Origin: an uncultured Clostridia bacterium
Lineage (GTDB): Bacteria; Bacillota; Clostridia; Oscillospirales; CAG-272
NCBI GenBank assembly: GCA_937898155.1
Contig: CALEJO010000018.1
Coordinates: 1 to 5,917 of the forward strand
Direction: 5' to 3'
DNA length: 5,917 nt
Positions 1-4,614 of the stretch are shown piece by piece. How positions within the stretch are numbered: the first letter of the stretch is position 1; every line of letters starts with the position of its first letter. A program made the position numbers and the translations under genes. Below the pieces are notes generated by a model, which worked only from the letters and a program-made list of their open reading frames with translations, did not search any database and was not told where the DNA came from.

Positions 1-32
1 CGGTGTCCGGTTGGCAGTGGCAGGGCTAAAAG

Positions 33-374
33 ATGGCGGAGAGAGCTGACATCGCCGGGATCGGCAGACGGATCGCGGAGATTAGGCGCGAGGTAGGACT
101 CACCCAGGAGCAGTTGGCGGAGCGCGCGGGCATATCAGTTGTCCACCTTTGCAACATCGAGCTCGGCAAGAAAACGCCCGGGCTAACGGTGCTGATCCGA
201 ATCGCCGAAGCCCTCGAAGTGGCGACCGACTGGATCCTGCGTGCGGAAACGCCGGGAACCTACGCCGTGGCAAACGAGAAGATCGGCGACCTTCTCGAAG
301 ACTGCACGGGAAGCGAAATGCAGGACTTCCTCCGCATCCTCGAAGACGTGAAAAAGGCGGTCCGCAGAAAGTAA
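33..374 (+). CDS. XRE-family helix-turn-helix transcriptional regulator
   Basis: A 113-residue DNA-binding protein of the Cro/C1 (XRE) type. Residues about 8-65 form the HTH_3 domain: a RRIAEIRREVGLTQEQLAE helix pair, then the recognition region GISVVHLCNIELGKKTPGL and the closing helices LIRIAEALEVATDWIL. The remaining 45 or so residues are a short helical tail, as in many small single-domain repressors. The ATG at 33 follows a modest AGGG at 22-25 with 7 bases of spacing. An inverted repeat with a terminator look follows the stop within a few bases, so the gene probably ends its own transcript. Such proteins usually repress their own promoter and conjugation or excision genes. Its targets are not visible here, though the TACATTTTG repeats just downstream are candidate sites. 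The DNA-binding call is firm; the specific role is inference. Confidence 0.9.
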   Translation: MAERADIAGIGRRIAEIRREVGLTQEQLAERAGISVVHLCNIELGKKTPGLTVLIRIAEALEVATDWILRAETPGTYAVANEKIGDLLEDCTGSEMQDFLRILEDVKKAVRRK

Positions 375-378
375 AAAC

Positions 379-409
379 AGAGCAAACCGAGGTGCGCCCG
401 GTTTGCTCT
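379..409 (+). terminator. Probable rho-independent terminator after the XRE gene
   Basis: A perfect 11-base-pair inverted repeat, AGAGCAAACCG (379-389) and CGGTTTGCTCT (399-409), encloses a 9-base loop. It begins 5 bases after the stop codon. The following ATTACATTTT is T-rich but not a clean T run, so termination may be only moderately efficient. The symmetric stem could also serve as an operator. Confidence 0.6.
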
Positions 410-410
410 A

Positions 411-473
411 TTACATTTTGCCCGATTTTTCTTACGTTTTGCTTAATCCTACATTTTGGGATTAAGCACTTTT
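411..473 (+). repeat. 63-base direct repeat, copy A, with hairpin and iteron-like 9-mers
   Basis: This copy matches 531-593 at 52 of 63 positions by hand alignment with no gaps. It holds three TACATTTTG-like 9-mers, at 412 (TACATTTTG), 433 (TACGTTTTG) and 450 (TACATTTTG). The first two are spaced 21 bases apart, about two DNA turns. The 3' half is a 10-base-pair hairpin, TGCTTAATCC (440-449) and GGATTAAGCA (459-468), followed by CTTTT. It could be a set of protein binding sites (iterons or operators), a weak terminator, or a small palindromic mobile repeat. The sequence is much more AT-rich than the genes on either side. Confidence 0.8.
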
Positions 474-530
474 CAAAAATTAAAAATCCTTGTGCTGCAA
501 GGGTTTTCGGGCTTATCGTGTTTGCAACAT

Positions 531-593
531 TTACATTTTGCCATGTTTTCATTATATTTTGCTTAATCCTAAAATGTAGGATTAAGCACTTTT
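531..593 (+). repeat. 63-base direct repeat, copy B, with hairpin and iteron-like 9-mers
   Basis: Second copy, exactly 120 bases after copy A. The 9-mers are TACATTTTG at 532 and TATATTTTG at 553, again 21 bases apart. A third lies on the opposite strand at 570-578 (TAAAATGTA read on +). The hairpin is TGCTTAATCCT (560-570) and AGGATTAAGCA (578-588), 11 base pairs with a 7-base loop. The outer flanks run in the same orientation as copy A, but the 7-base loop is the exact reverse complement of the loop in copy A. Confidence 0.8.
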
Positions 594-599
594 GAGTGC

Positions 600-735
600 C
601 TATTTCTAAGGATAGGCAACTATCCCTCCGCGACAAAGAAAAGCCCTTGTGGGCGGTTTTTGAGCCGAAAAAACCGCCTATGTACGTCCGGAATCCTGAC
701 TTCGCAGACCGCAAAAATTGATACGCAGTAAACAA
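600..735 (+). other. Hairpin-rich non-coding stretch upstream of the LexA-family gene
   Basis: No credible gene lies here. Three inverted repeats can be seen. GGATAG (610-615) and CTATCC (620-625) enclose GCAA, a GNRA-type tetraloop. GCCC (643-646) and GGGC (651-654) enclose TTGT and are followed by GGTTTTT, terminator-like. GGCGGTTTTT (652-661) pairs with AAAAACCGCC (669-678) around a 7-base loop. The last two are mutually exclusive. This could be a small structured RNA, a terminator region for readthrough from upstream, or operator DNA. No upstream promoter for an RNA was identified, so an RNA gene is not claimed. Confidence 0.35.
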
Positions 736-771
736 TGAAAAAAGCTCTGGAAAGATTTTTCCGAAAACCTC

Positions 772-800
772 TTGACAAACCCAAAGTGCGGTGTTATAAT
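772..800 (+). promoter_or_regulatory. Perfect-consensus housekeeping sigma promoter for the LexA-family gene
   Basis: The -35 box TTGACA (772-777) and the -10 box TATAAT (795-800) both match consensus at all six positions and are separated by exactly 17 bases. Transcription should start near 806-808, giving a 5' leader of roughly 35 bases. A small inverted repeat, GCCAAATGGC (807-816), sits at the expected start site and could be part of an operator. No Bacillus-type LexA box (CGAAC-N4-GTTCG) was seen. Confidence 0.93.
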
Positions 801-828
801 AAATGTGCCAAATGGCTCAATAACGATC

Positions 829-834
829 GAGAGG
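829..834 (+). promoter_or_regulatory. Ribosome binding site deciding the LexA-family start
   Basis: GAGAGG at 829-834 lies 6 bases before ATG 841. The longer reading frame opening at TTG 772 starts inside the -35 box, upstream of the transcription start, so it cannot be the real start. Confidence 0.8.
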
Positions 835-840
835 CATTTT

Positions 841-1458
841 ATGAGAAGCAGAGACGATTCCTTGTTCGGAAAAATCGTAGATTACGTCAACGCCTATTTC
901 GAGGAGAACGGACGCTCGCCGTCTACCCGCGAAATCGAAAAAGTGGTGGGCGTGTCCCGCGCGACGGTGCAAAGGTATCTTACGGCATTGCAGGAGCGCG
1001 GAGAAATCGAATACGATGGGCATCGCGGAATCGTCACGCCCGAGATGCGTGAGATGACCGAATCGAACCGCATGCAAATGGGTTCTTCGATCCCTTGCGG
1101 TCCCTTCGGTGAGGTTACAGAGTCTGCCGAACTGGAATATATTCGCCTGCCGATCGCTCTGACAGGTCCCGGCGAGTTCTTCCTTTTGGAAGCCAACGGC
1201 GACTCCATGATAAACGCCGGGATCGAAAACGGCGACAAGGTGCTGATCCGTCAGCAGAGTGTTCCCGAAGAGGGAAAGATCGTTGCGTGTCTCTACGAAA
1301 ACGATAAGACCACGCTCAAACGCTTCCACCGCGTCAGCGCGAATGAAGTGCATCTGATCCCCGAAAACGACGACTATCAGCCGATCGTGATCAAGGGCAA
1401 CGATCTGAACAAATTGCAGATTCAGGGCGTGGCAACGATGGTGATGAAGAAATTATAA
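841..1458 (+). CDS. lexA: LexA-family self-cleaving transcriptional repressor (S24 peptidase)
   Basis: A 205-residue protein, the normal LexA length. The N-terminal LexA-type winged helix covers residues about 7-65 (GRSPSTREIEKVVGVSRATV, then RYLTALQERGEI). The C-terminal S24 domain shows the likely cleavage site C86-G87 in SSIPCGPFGE, the catalytic serine S122 in NGDSM, and the catalytic lysine K160 in TTLKRF. In the family, RecA filaments formed after DNA damage trigger self-cleavage at this site and release repressed genes. Chromosomal LexA usually has Ala-Gly there; Cys-Gly is found in UmuD and some LexA-like repressors. The gene sits on an apparent mobile element, so it may be an element-borne paralogue rather than the host SOS repressor. 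The start at 841 is set by GAGAGG and the promoter position. It has its own consensus promoter and may also read into the next gene, 60 bases on. Confidence 0.9.
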   Translation: MRSRDDSLFGKIVDYVNAYFEENGRSPSTREIEKVVGVSRATVQRYLTALQERGEIEYDGHRGIVTPEMREMTESNRMQMGSSIPCGPFGEVTESAELEYIRLPIALTGPGEFFLLEANGDSMINAGIENGDKVLIRQQSVPEEGKIVACLYENDKTTLKRFHRVSANEVHLIPENDDYQPIVIKGNDLNKLQIQGVATMVMKKL

Positions 1459-1518
1459 ATTGGAACTGAAAATTGTTGCTGTTCTGACGATAAAAATATA
1501 TGAAAGAGGGAAAGTAAA

Positions 1519-2253
1519 ATGGATTGTAATTTTAGTGAAACTCAATTTGCCTTTGGATTGATGAGAGAACTGATGCAAAAGTTTTCCCCTACTAAAGGAT
1601 ATTTTATCGAGTGCCCGTCAACTGTTGTTGAAGGGAAAACAGGCTACGACCTAAAAATGTACAACAAATATACTGCTATCTTTCTCCAATTTAAAATACC
1701 GGAATTCATTTCATATTCTAAAGGAAAGGAATGGAATGATTTCAAAATGCCTTATTATCGTTTTAAGATTTGGCCTGACTCAACATCACAACAGCATAAT
1801 ACACTTGTGAAGCTGGCGAATCAAAAGGTAAATCCCACCAATAAAGTATTTTACGTGTCTCCGGGTTTTTATACCGAGAAGGATTTTAATATGCATTATT
1901 CGAAAGGATCGATATACAGCAATACTGTTTTCGTTTCTTGTAGATATTTGCCCACGATATCAGGCGACGACAAGCATTGTGTTACATATACAAAAAACAC
2001 ACATGGTATATACAAAAAGTTTTTTCATTCCGAACCATATGAAGTTAATGATAAAGAAGAATCGGATGATGTAATCAAAAATATTCAAGGCTATGACTTC
2101 ATACAAGGTGAAGTTTTGCTGGAGCGACTAAAAGGCTTTTTTTCTGATCTTCAATATGACGGTAAAAGTGTTAAGAATATGAATCTTCATGAAATATGCA
2201 ACGGATTACAGGCAACTTACGGTATTACTACCTTTATTATTTGCAAACAATAA
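1519..2253 (+). CDS. Uncharacterised AT-rich cargo protein, possible restriction-endonuclease-like fold
   Basis: A 244-residue protein that I cannot assign to a named family. It begins DCNFSETQFAFGLMRELMQK, a helix with acidic E17, followed by a basic and aromatic middle region. The arrangement E17, then D44 in TGYDLK, then Q57-x-K59 in FLQFK resembles the active site of PD-(D/E)xK nucleases of the Mrr-like type (D...QxK). This is a motif-level suggestion only. There is no signal peptide and no membrane segment, so it is likely cytoplasmic. ATG 1519 follows AGAGGG (1505-1510) with 8 bases of spacing. Base composition and codon choice differ from the neighbours: many AT-ending codons and ATA isoleucines, where flanking genes use ATC and GC-ending codons. 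That suggests a separate acquisition, such as a defence or other accessory gene inserted behind the regulator. Only weak promoter-like sequence precedes it, so it may depend on the LexA-family promoter. That the gene is real is likely; its function is unknown. Confidence 0.8.
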   Translation: MDCNFSETQFAFGLMRELMQKFSPTKGYFIECPSTVVEGKTGYDLKMYNKYTAIFLQFKIPEFISYSKGKEWNDFKMPYYRFKIWPDSTSQQHNTLVKLANQKVNPTNKVFYVSPGFYTEKDFNMHYSKGSIYSNTVFVSCRYLPTISGDDKHCVTYTKNTHGIYKKFFHSEPYEVNDKEESDDVIKNIQGYDFIQGEVLLERLKGFFSDLQYDGKSVKNMNLHEICNGLQATYGITTFIICKQ

Positions 2254-2358
2254 TTTGATGTTGGGATAGAAATATGTGAGTTTTATTTCTGGAAAAAATC
2301 AATTTAAACATTAGTGCAAAAACCCATAAAGGTTATCATTTGAAAGGTGAAAACGGAA

Positions 2359-2622
2359 TTGAACAATCATCGAACAGACGACGGCAGACGCGCGATGCCA
2401 AAGCTCAAATGCCCGCTCTGCGGGAAACGTTGTGCCGATGTGGCAGACGCGAAACTGTGGAATAAAAGCGAGCTGAAGCCGCTTGAGGTGCTGCCCGACG
2501 CGGACTACATCATCGAGTGCCCGCACTGTCACGCACCGCTCGCATTGAGCATCAAGGATTTGCGTGCGCCCGCATCCGTCAAAAGAGAGAATATGTCGGT
2601 CAGCGTTATGACCGCAAGTTAA
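2359..2622 (+). CDS. Small zinc-ribbon protein
   Basis: About 87 residues with two cysteine clusters: C18-x2-C21-x3-C25 (CPLCGKRC) and C54-x2-C57-H58 (CPHCH), about 29 residues apart. This spacing suits a single zinc ribbon binding one zinc ion, typical of small nucleic-acid or protein-binding factors. The middle segment, KLWNKSELKPLEVLPDADYI, lacks any enzyme motif. Three starts are possible in this frame: GTG 2347, TTG 2359 and ATG 2395. TTG 2359 is preferred because AAGGTG (2344-2349) lies 9 bases upstream. ATG 2395 (75 residues) keeps all the cysteines but has no ribosome binding site. Its composition returns to that of the GC-richer backbone genes, unlike the cargo gene before it. The role is unknown; its place just before the replication operon suggests an element backbone gene. 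Confidence 0.7.
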   Translation: MNNHRTDDGRRAMPKLKCPLCGKRCADVADAKLWNKSELKPLEVLPDADYIIECPHCHAPLALSIKDLRAPASVKRENMSVSVMTAS

Positions 2623-2654
2623 AAACCATCCTCCCGGCTGAGAATTCGGGAAAC

Positions 2655-2727
2655 AAGGGTCGGTATCCATAGAAAACCGCAGACTCGGTCTGTGTCGTTT
2701 TACCTTGGATACCGACCTTTTATTTTT
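2655..2727 (+). terminator. Long nested hairpin with T tail: terminator or attenuator before the HTH-Rep operon
   Basis: The outer stem pairs 2655-2669 with 2706-2720. Its core is a perfect 12 base pairs, GGTCGGTATCCA (2658-2669) and TGGATACCGACC (2706-2717). The 36-base interior holds a second hairpin, CAGAC (2680-2684) and GTCTG (2688-2692) around TCG, flanked by AAAAC (2673-2677) and GTTTT (2697-2701). The 3' side runs directly into TTTTATTTTT (2718-2727), which defines a + strand intrinsic terminator. It ends the zinc-ribbon transcript or, since the next ribosome binding site is only 8 bases further, attenuates transcription of the following operon. Confidence 0.85.
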
Positions 2728-2735
2728 GCAAAAAA

Positions 2736-2742
2736 GAAAGGA
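2736..2742 (+). promoter_or_regulatory. Ribosome binding site of the HTH gene, next to the terminator
   Basis: GAAAGGA at 2736-2742 lies 9 bases before ATG 2752 and only 8 bases after the T run of the hairpin. No promoter can fit between the hairpin and this site, so any transcript translating the HTH-Rep pair must pass through the hairpin. Confidence 0.75.
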
Positions 2743-2751
2743 AAAACATAA

Positions 2752-2967
2752 ATGAAAGAATCAACTTACAAAACCTATGAGGAACTGCCGCTGTTCCTGA
2801 ACGCGGATACCGTGGCGCAGGTGCTGGGTATCGCCAAGTCCTCGGCGTATGAACTGATGCACGAAAAAGATTTTCCCGCGATTCGTGTCGGTAACCGGAT
2901 GCTCGTGGAGAAAAGCAAATTCAAAGCGTGGGCAGACAAAGAAGCAACGGGGGAGGAAACGAAATGA
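2752..2967 (+). CDS. Excisionase-like helix-turn-helix DNA-binding protein
   Basis: A 71-residue MerR/excisionase-type winged helix. FLNADTVAQVLGIAKSSAYE (about residues 15-34) is the helix-turn-helix, followed by LMHEKDFPAIRVGNRMLVEK, where the FPAIRVGNRMLV segment is the characteristic wing of the HTH_17 (excisionase DNA-binding) family. Proteins of this type act as recombination directionality factors or as small transcriptional regulators on integrative elements. No integrase is present in the window to pair it with. The start ATG 2752 has a good ribosome binding site. The stop codon overlaps the next start in an ATGA arrangement, so translation of the two proteins is coupled. The DNA-binding call is strong; an excisionase role is only inferred from the family. 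Confidence 0.88.
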   Translation: MKESTYKTYEELPLFLNADTVAQVLGIAKSSAYELMHEKDFPAIRVGNRMLVEKSKFKAWADKEATGEETK

Positions 2968-3965
2968 CGTCACCGGAATCCTATTGGGCCGCTCTGCACG
3001 AAATGCCGGAAGGCATTCGAGATCGTCTTGAAAATGCGGAACTCACCGAAAAAGAATACCGCAGGCTGTGTCCCGCCATGGATCGGTTGTGGAATGCTTT
3101 CGGTATTCGATGCCTCGGGCGGTATTACAGCAATAAAGATATTCAGGATATCATCCTCACCAGTTGCAAAGTCGAAGTGTTCGAAAACGCGGTCAAGTAC
3201 GTCAAGCCCAACCCGGGAACAGGGGCGACATATCAGTTGGCATCCGCTCTGTTTCTGTTCTTTGCTTTCGGAGATCGGATCGAAGACGAATACAAAAAGG
3301 GCAAGATGGACGGACTCCGGTTGCAGCTCATCGTGCACTCGTATCTTTACGATGCGGAACTGTTTGTCGACAACCGGATCTTCACGTCGAGGTACAAGAT
3401 TTCTTTTGATGAGAAAGATGATCCGAAATCCAGTCTCGCTTTTCTGAAAGAGTACATCGACAAGCGTGAGAAGGAGAAGAAAAACGATTATTTCATTCTG
3501 CCGAAGCAGGTGATGAATATGGATCTCTCCGGCGGTGAACTTTTGGTTTACACGGTGCTGATGTATTATGAAAATCGGGAAACGTATTCCTGCTATCCGT
3601 CGTTCAGAAGCATCGGTTCCATCACGCACATGACCAGGAACACTGTGATGAAACACGTCAGGGGACTCGAGCAGAAGGGGCTGATCGAAACCGAACCAAC
3701 GCAGGTCACTCTTCGAGACGGGGGCAAACATAACGGAACACTCCTCTATCATATCAAGCCGATCGCGGATGCGTGGGAAGCGTTCGAGCAACGGCAACTG
3801 AAAGCGCTCTATGAAGAATCTGCCAGAGTCAACGCGCAAAAAGCCCTCGAAGAATACGATAAAAAGCACCCGAGAACCAAGCCGGAGAAGGAAACGGAAA
3901 AGGTCAAAAAGGCATCGGAAAAGCCCCTAAAATCTGCCGAAATCGAGGAAGAACTGCCGTTTTGA
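2964..3965 (+). CDS. Winged-helix replication-initiator-like protein with SSB-like C-terminal tail
   Basis: A 333-residue protein. The N-terminal 170 or so residues are a helical domain I do not recognise (YRRLCPAMDRLWNAFGIRC, then a hydrophobic ALFLFFAFGD helix near 95-104 that is too short and isolated to be a membrane segment). Residues about 176-245 form a winged helix of the HTH_36 type: YFILPKQVMNMDLSGGELLV, then YPSFRSIGSITHMTRNTVMK and HVRGLEQKGLIE. This domain is common in plasmid and element replication proteins. Residues 283-333 are a charged, probably flexible tail ending EIEEELPF. The start ATG 2964 is chosen over the longer frame from 2928 because GGGAGG (2951-2956) lies 7 bases before it and ATGA overlaps the stop of the preceding HTH gene. 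It probably initiates replication or regulates transfer genes; it could also be only a transcription factor. Confidence 0.8.
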   Translation: MTSPESYWAALHEMPEGIRDRLENAELTEKEYRRLCPAMDRLWNAFGIRCLGRYYSNKDIQDIILTSCKVEVFENAVKYVKPNPGTGATYQLASALFLFFAFGDRIEDEYKKGKMDGLRLQLIVHSYLYDAELFVDNRIFTSRYKISFDEKDDPKSSLAFLKEYIDKREKEKKNDYFILPKQVMNMDLSGGELLVYTVLMYYENRETYSCYPSFRSIGSITHMTRNTVMKHVRGLEQKGLIETEPTQVTLRDGGKHNGTLLYHIKPIADAWEAFEQRQLKALYEESARVNAQKALEEYDKKHPRTKPEKETEKVKKASEKPLKSAEIEEELPF

Positions 3966-4020
3966 GCAGGGTCGATTTCGGAGCAGGATAAAGCCGTGTC
4001 TCATCACGGCAGACCACACC

Positions 4021-4046
4021 GCCCGGCAACGCCGGTCGGGGCTTTT
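4021..4046 (+). terminator. Possible terminator after the Rep-like gene
   Basis: GCCC (4021-4024) can pair with GGGC (4039-4042) around an inner GGC-AAC-GCC hairpin (4025-4033). TTTT follows at 4043-4046. The fold competes with the TCGGG/CCCGA stem at 4036-4051 and the T run is short, so this is tentative. Confidence 0.35.
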
Positions 4047-4194
4047 CCCGAGGTGTTTCGGGCATTTTGGGGCGTATTTGGTGCGCGGGCGGGTTTCCGT
4101 CCGTGCATCAGGTACGGATTTTGCGGTCTCAAAACGAAAATAACGCCCGTGTTGCAAGGATAATACGGGTGTCTCAACCATACACACACAGAAA

Positions 4195-4200
4195 AAGGAG
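4195..4200 (+). promoter_or_regulatory. Strong ribosome binding site of the mobilization operon
   Basis: AAGGAG at 4195-4200, 6 bases before ATG 4207, is the best Shine-Dalgarno match in the window. A -10-like GATAAT (4159-4164) lies inside the inverted repeat at 4144-4171, but no good -35 box accompanies it. Confidence 0.75.
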
Positions 4201-4206
4201 AAGAAA

Positions 4207-4614
4207 ATGGCAAAAGACAATATGATTGCCAAGGGCGTCCGTATGCCGCAGGAAATGTGGGATATGTGCGATACCATGACGGAGAAAACAAGTGAATCAT
4301 CCCGCAACGAATTCATCCGCCGCGCCGTGGAATTCTATATCGAATATCTGAATCACGAACGGTTCGTTGAGTTCCTGACCCCCGCGCTCGAGTCGGTCAT
4401 CGACGGAAAGATCAAAGATTCCGAGGACAGGATCGCGAGAATTATTTTCAAACTCGCGGTCGATCAGAACTTTCTCGCGCACCTCATCGGCAATCAGTAT
4501 GACTACCGTGAAGAAGATCTTGAAGAGATCCGGCACGATTCCGTGGAGGAAGTCCGGAGCACGAATGGTCAGATCTCTCTTACAAAGGCGTACCGCGACG
4601 GGCATAGAAACTGA
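4207..4614 (+). CDS. Ribbon-helix-helix mobilization accessory protein (MobC-like)
   Basis: A 135-residue protein with an N-terminal ribbon-helix-helix domain. The strand is IAKGVRMPQEMWD (about residues 7-19), followed by two helices that include SSRNEFIRRAVEFYIEYL (31-48). The C-terminal part is helical, with LTPALESVIDGKIKDSEDRI and IFKLAVDQNFLAHLI followed by an acidic stretch, and probably serves for oligomerization or relaxase contact. Proteins of this layout sit directly upstream of MobP-type relaxases in Clostridia elements. They bind the transfer origin, help the relaxase load and often repress their own operon. Here the TGA stop overlaps the relaxase ATG by one base (TGATG, 4612-4616), so the two are translationally coupled. 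The hairpin region immediately upstream is the expected binding target. The RHH fold call is firm; the accessory role is inferred from position and resemblance. Confidence 0.85.
   Translation: MAKDNMIAKGVRMPQEMWDMCDTMTEKTSESSRNEFIRRAVEFYIEYLNHERFVEFLTPALESVIDGKIKDSEDRIARIIFKLAVDQNFLAHLIGNQYDYREEDLEEIRHDSVEEVRSTNGQISLTKAYRDGHRN

Larger units (their letters stand above)
3966..4206 (+). other. Candidate origin of transfer (oriT) and operator region, rich in inverted repeats
   Basis: There is no gene in these 241 bases. Five inverted repeats follow one another. They are GCCGTG/CACGGC (3993-3998, 4005-4010); CCGGC/GCCGG (4023-4027, 4031-4035); TCGGG/CCCGA (4036-4040, 4047-4051, with a competing TCGGG at 4058-4062); a 10-pair imperfect stem with two G-T pairs (4083-4092, 4097-4106); and CGCCCGT/ACGGGTG (4144-4150, 4165-4171). 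GTCTCAA occurs twice, at 4126 and 4171. Transfer origins commonly lie directly upstream of the accessory-relaxase operon and carry such repeats next to the nick site. The RHH protein encoded just downstream would be expected to bind here. No nick site can be proved by reading. Confidence 0.5.

Noticed and set aside
1..29. Possible tail of an upstream gene ending in TAA at 27-29 (about 8 codons).
   Set aside because: Too short to support; all other frames are equally uninformative at the window edge.
100..735. A 211-codon open frame on the - strand across the XRE gene and the repeats.
   Set aside because: It is antisense to a clear XRE gene, crosses the terminator and hairpins, and its translation has no recognisable domain and odd composition.
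772..840. N-terminal extension of the LexA-family protein from TTG 772.
   Set aside because: That codon is part of the -35 box and lies upstream of the transcript start; ATG 841 has a proper ribosome binding site.
735..1052. A + strand frame starting MKKALERFF upstream of the LexA-family gene.
   Set aside because: No ribosome binding site; it spans the consensus promoter and then overlaps lexA out of frame.
1474..1502. Promoter TTGTTG-N17-TATATG before the cargo gene.
   Set aside because: Weak match, and the predicted start would fall inside the ribosome binding site of the gene.
2268..2290. AT-rich hairpin AGAAATA/TATTTCT after the cargo gene as a terminator.
   Set aside because: All but two pairs are A-T, the loop is 9 bases, and no T run follows; likely chance in AT-rich DNA.
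2928..2963. 12-residue N-terminal extension of the Rep-like protein from ATG 2928.
   Set aside because: It would overlap the HTH gene by 40 bases and contain the GGGAGG ribosome binding site; ATG 2964 fits the ATGA coupling and spacing.
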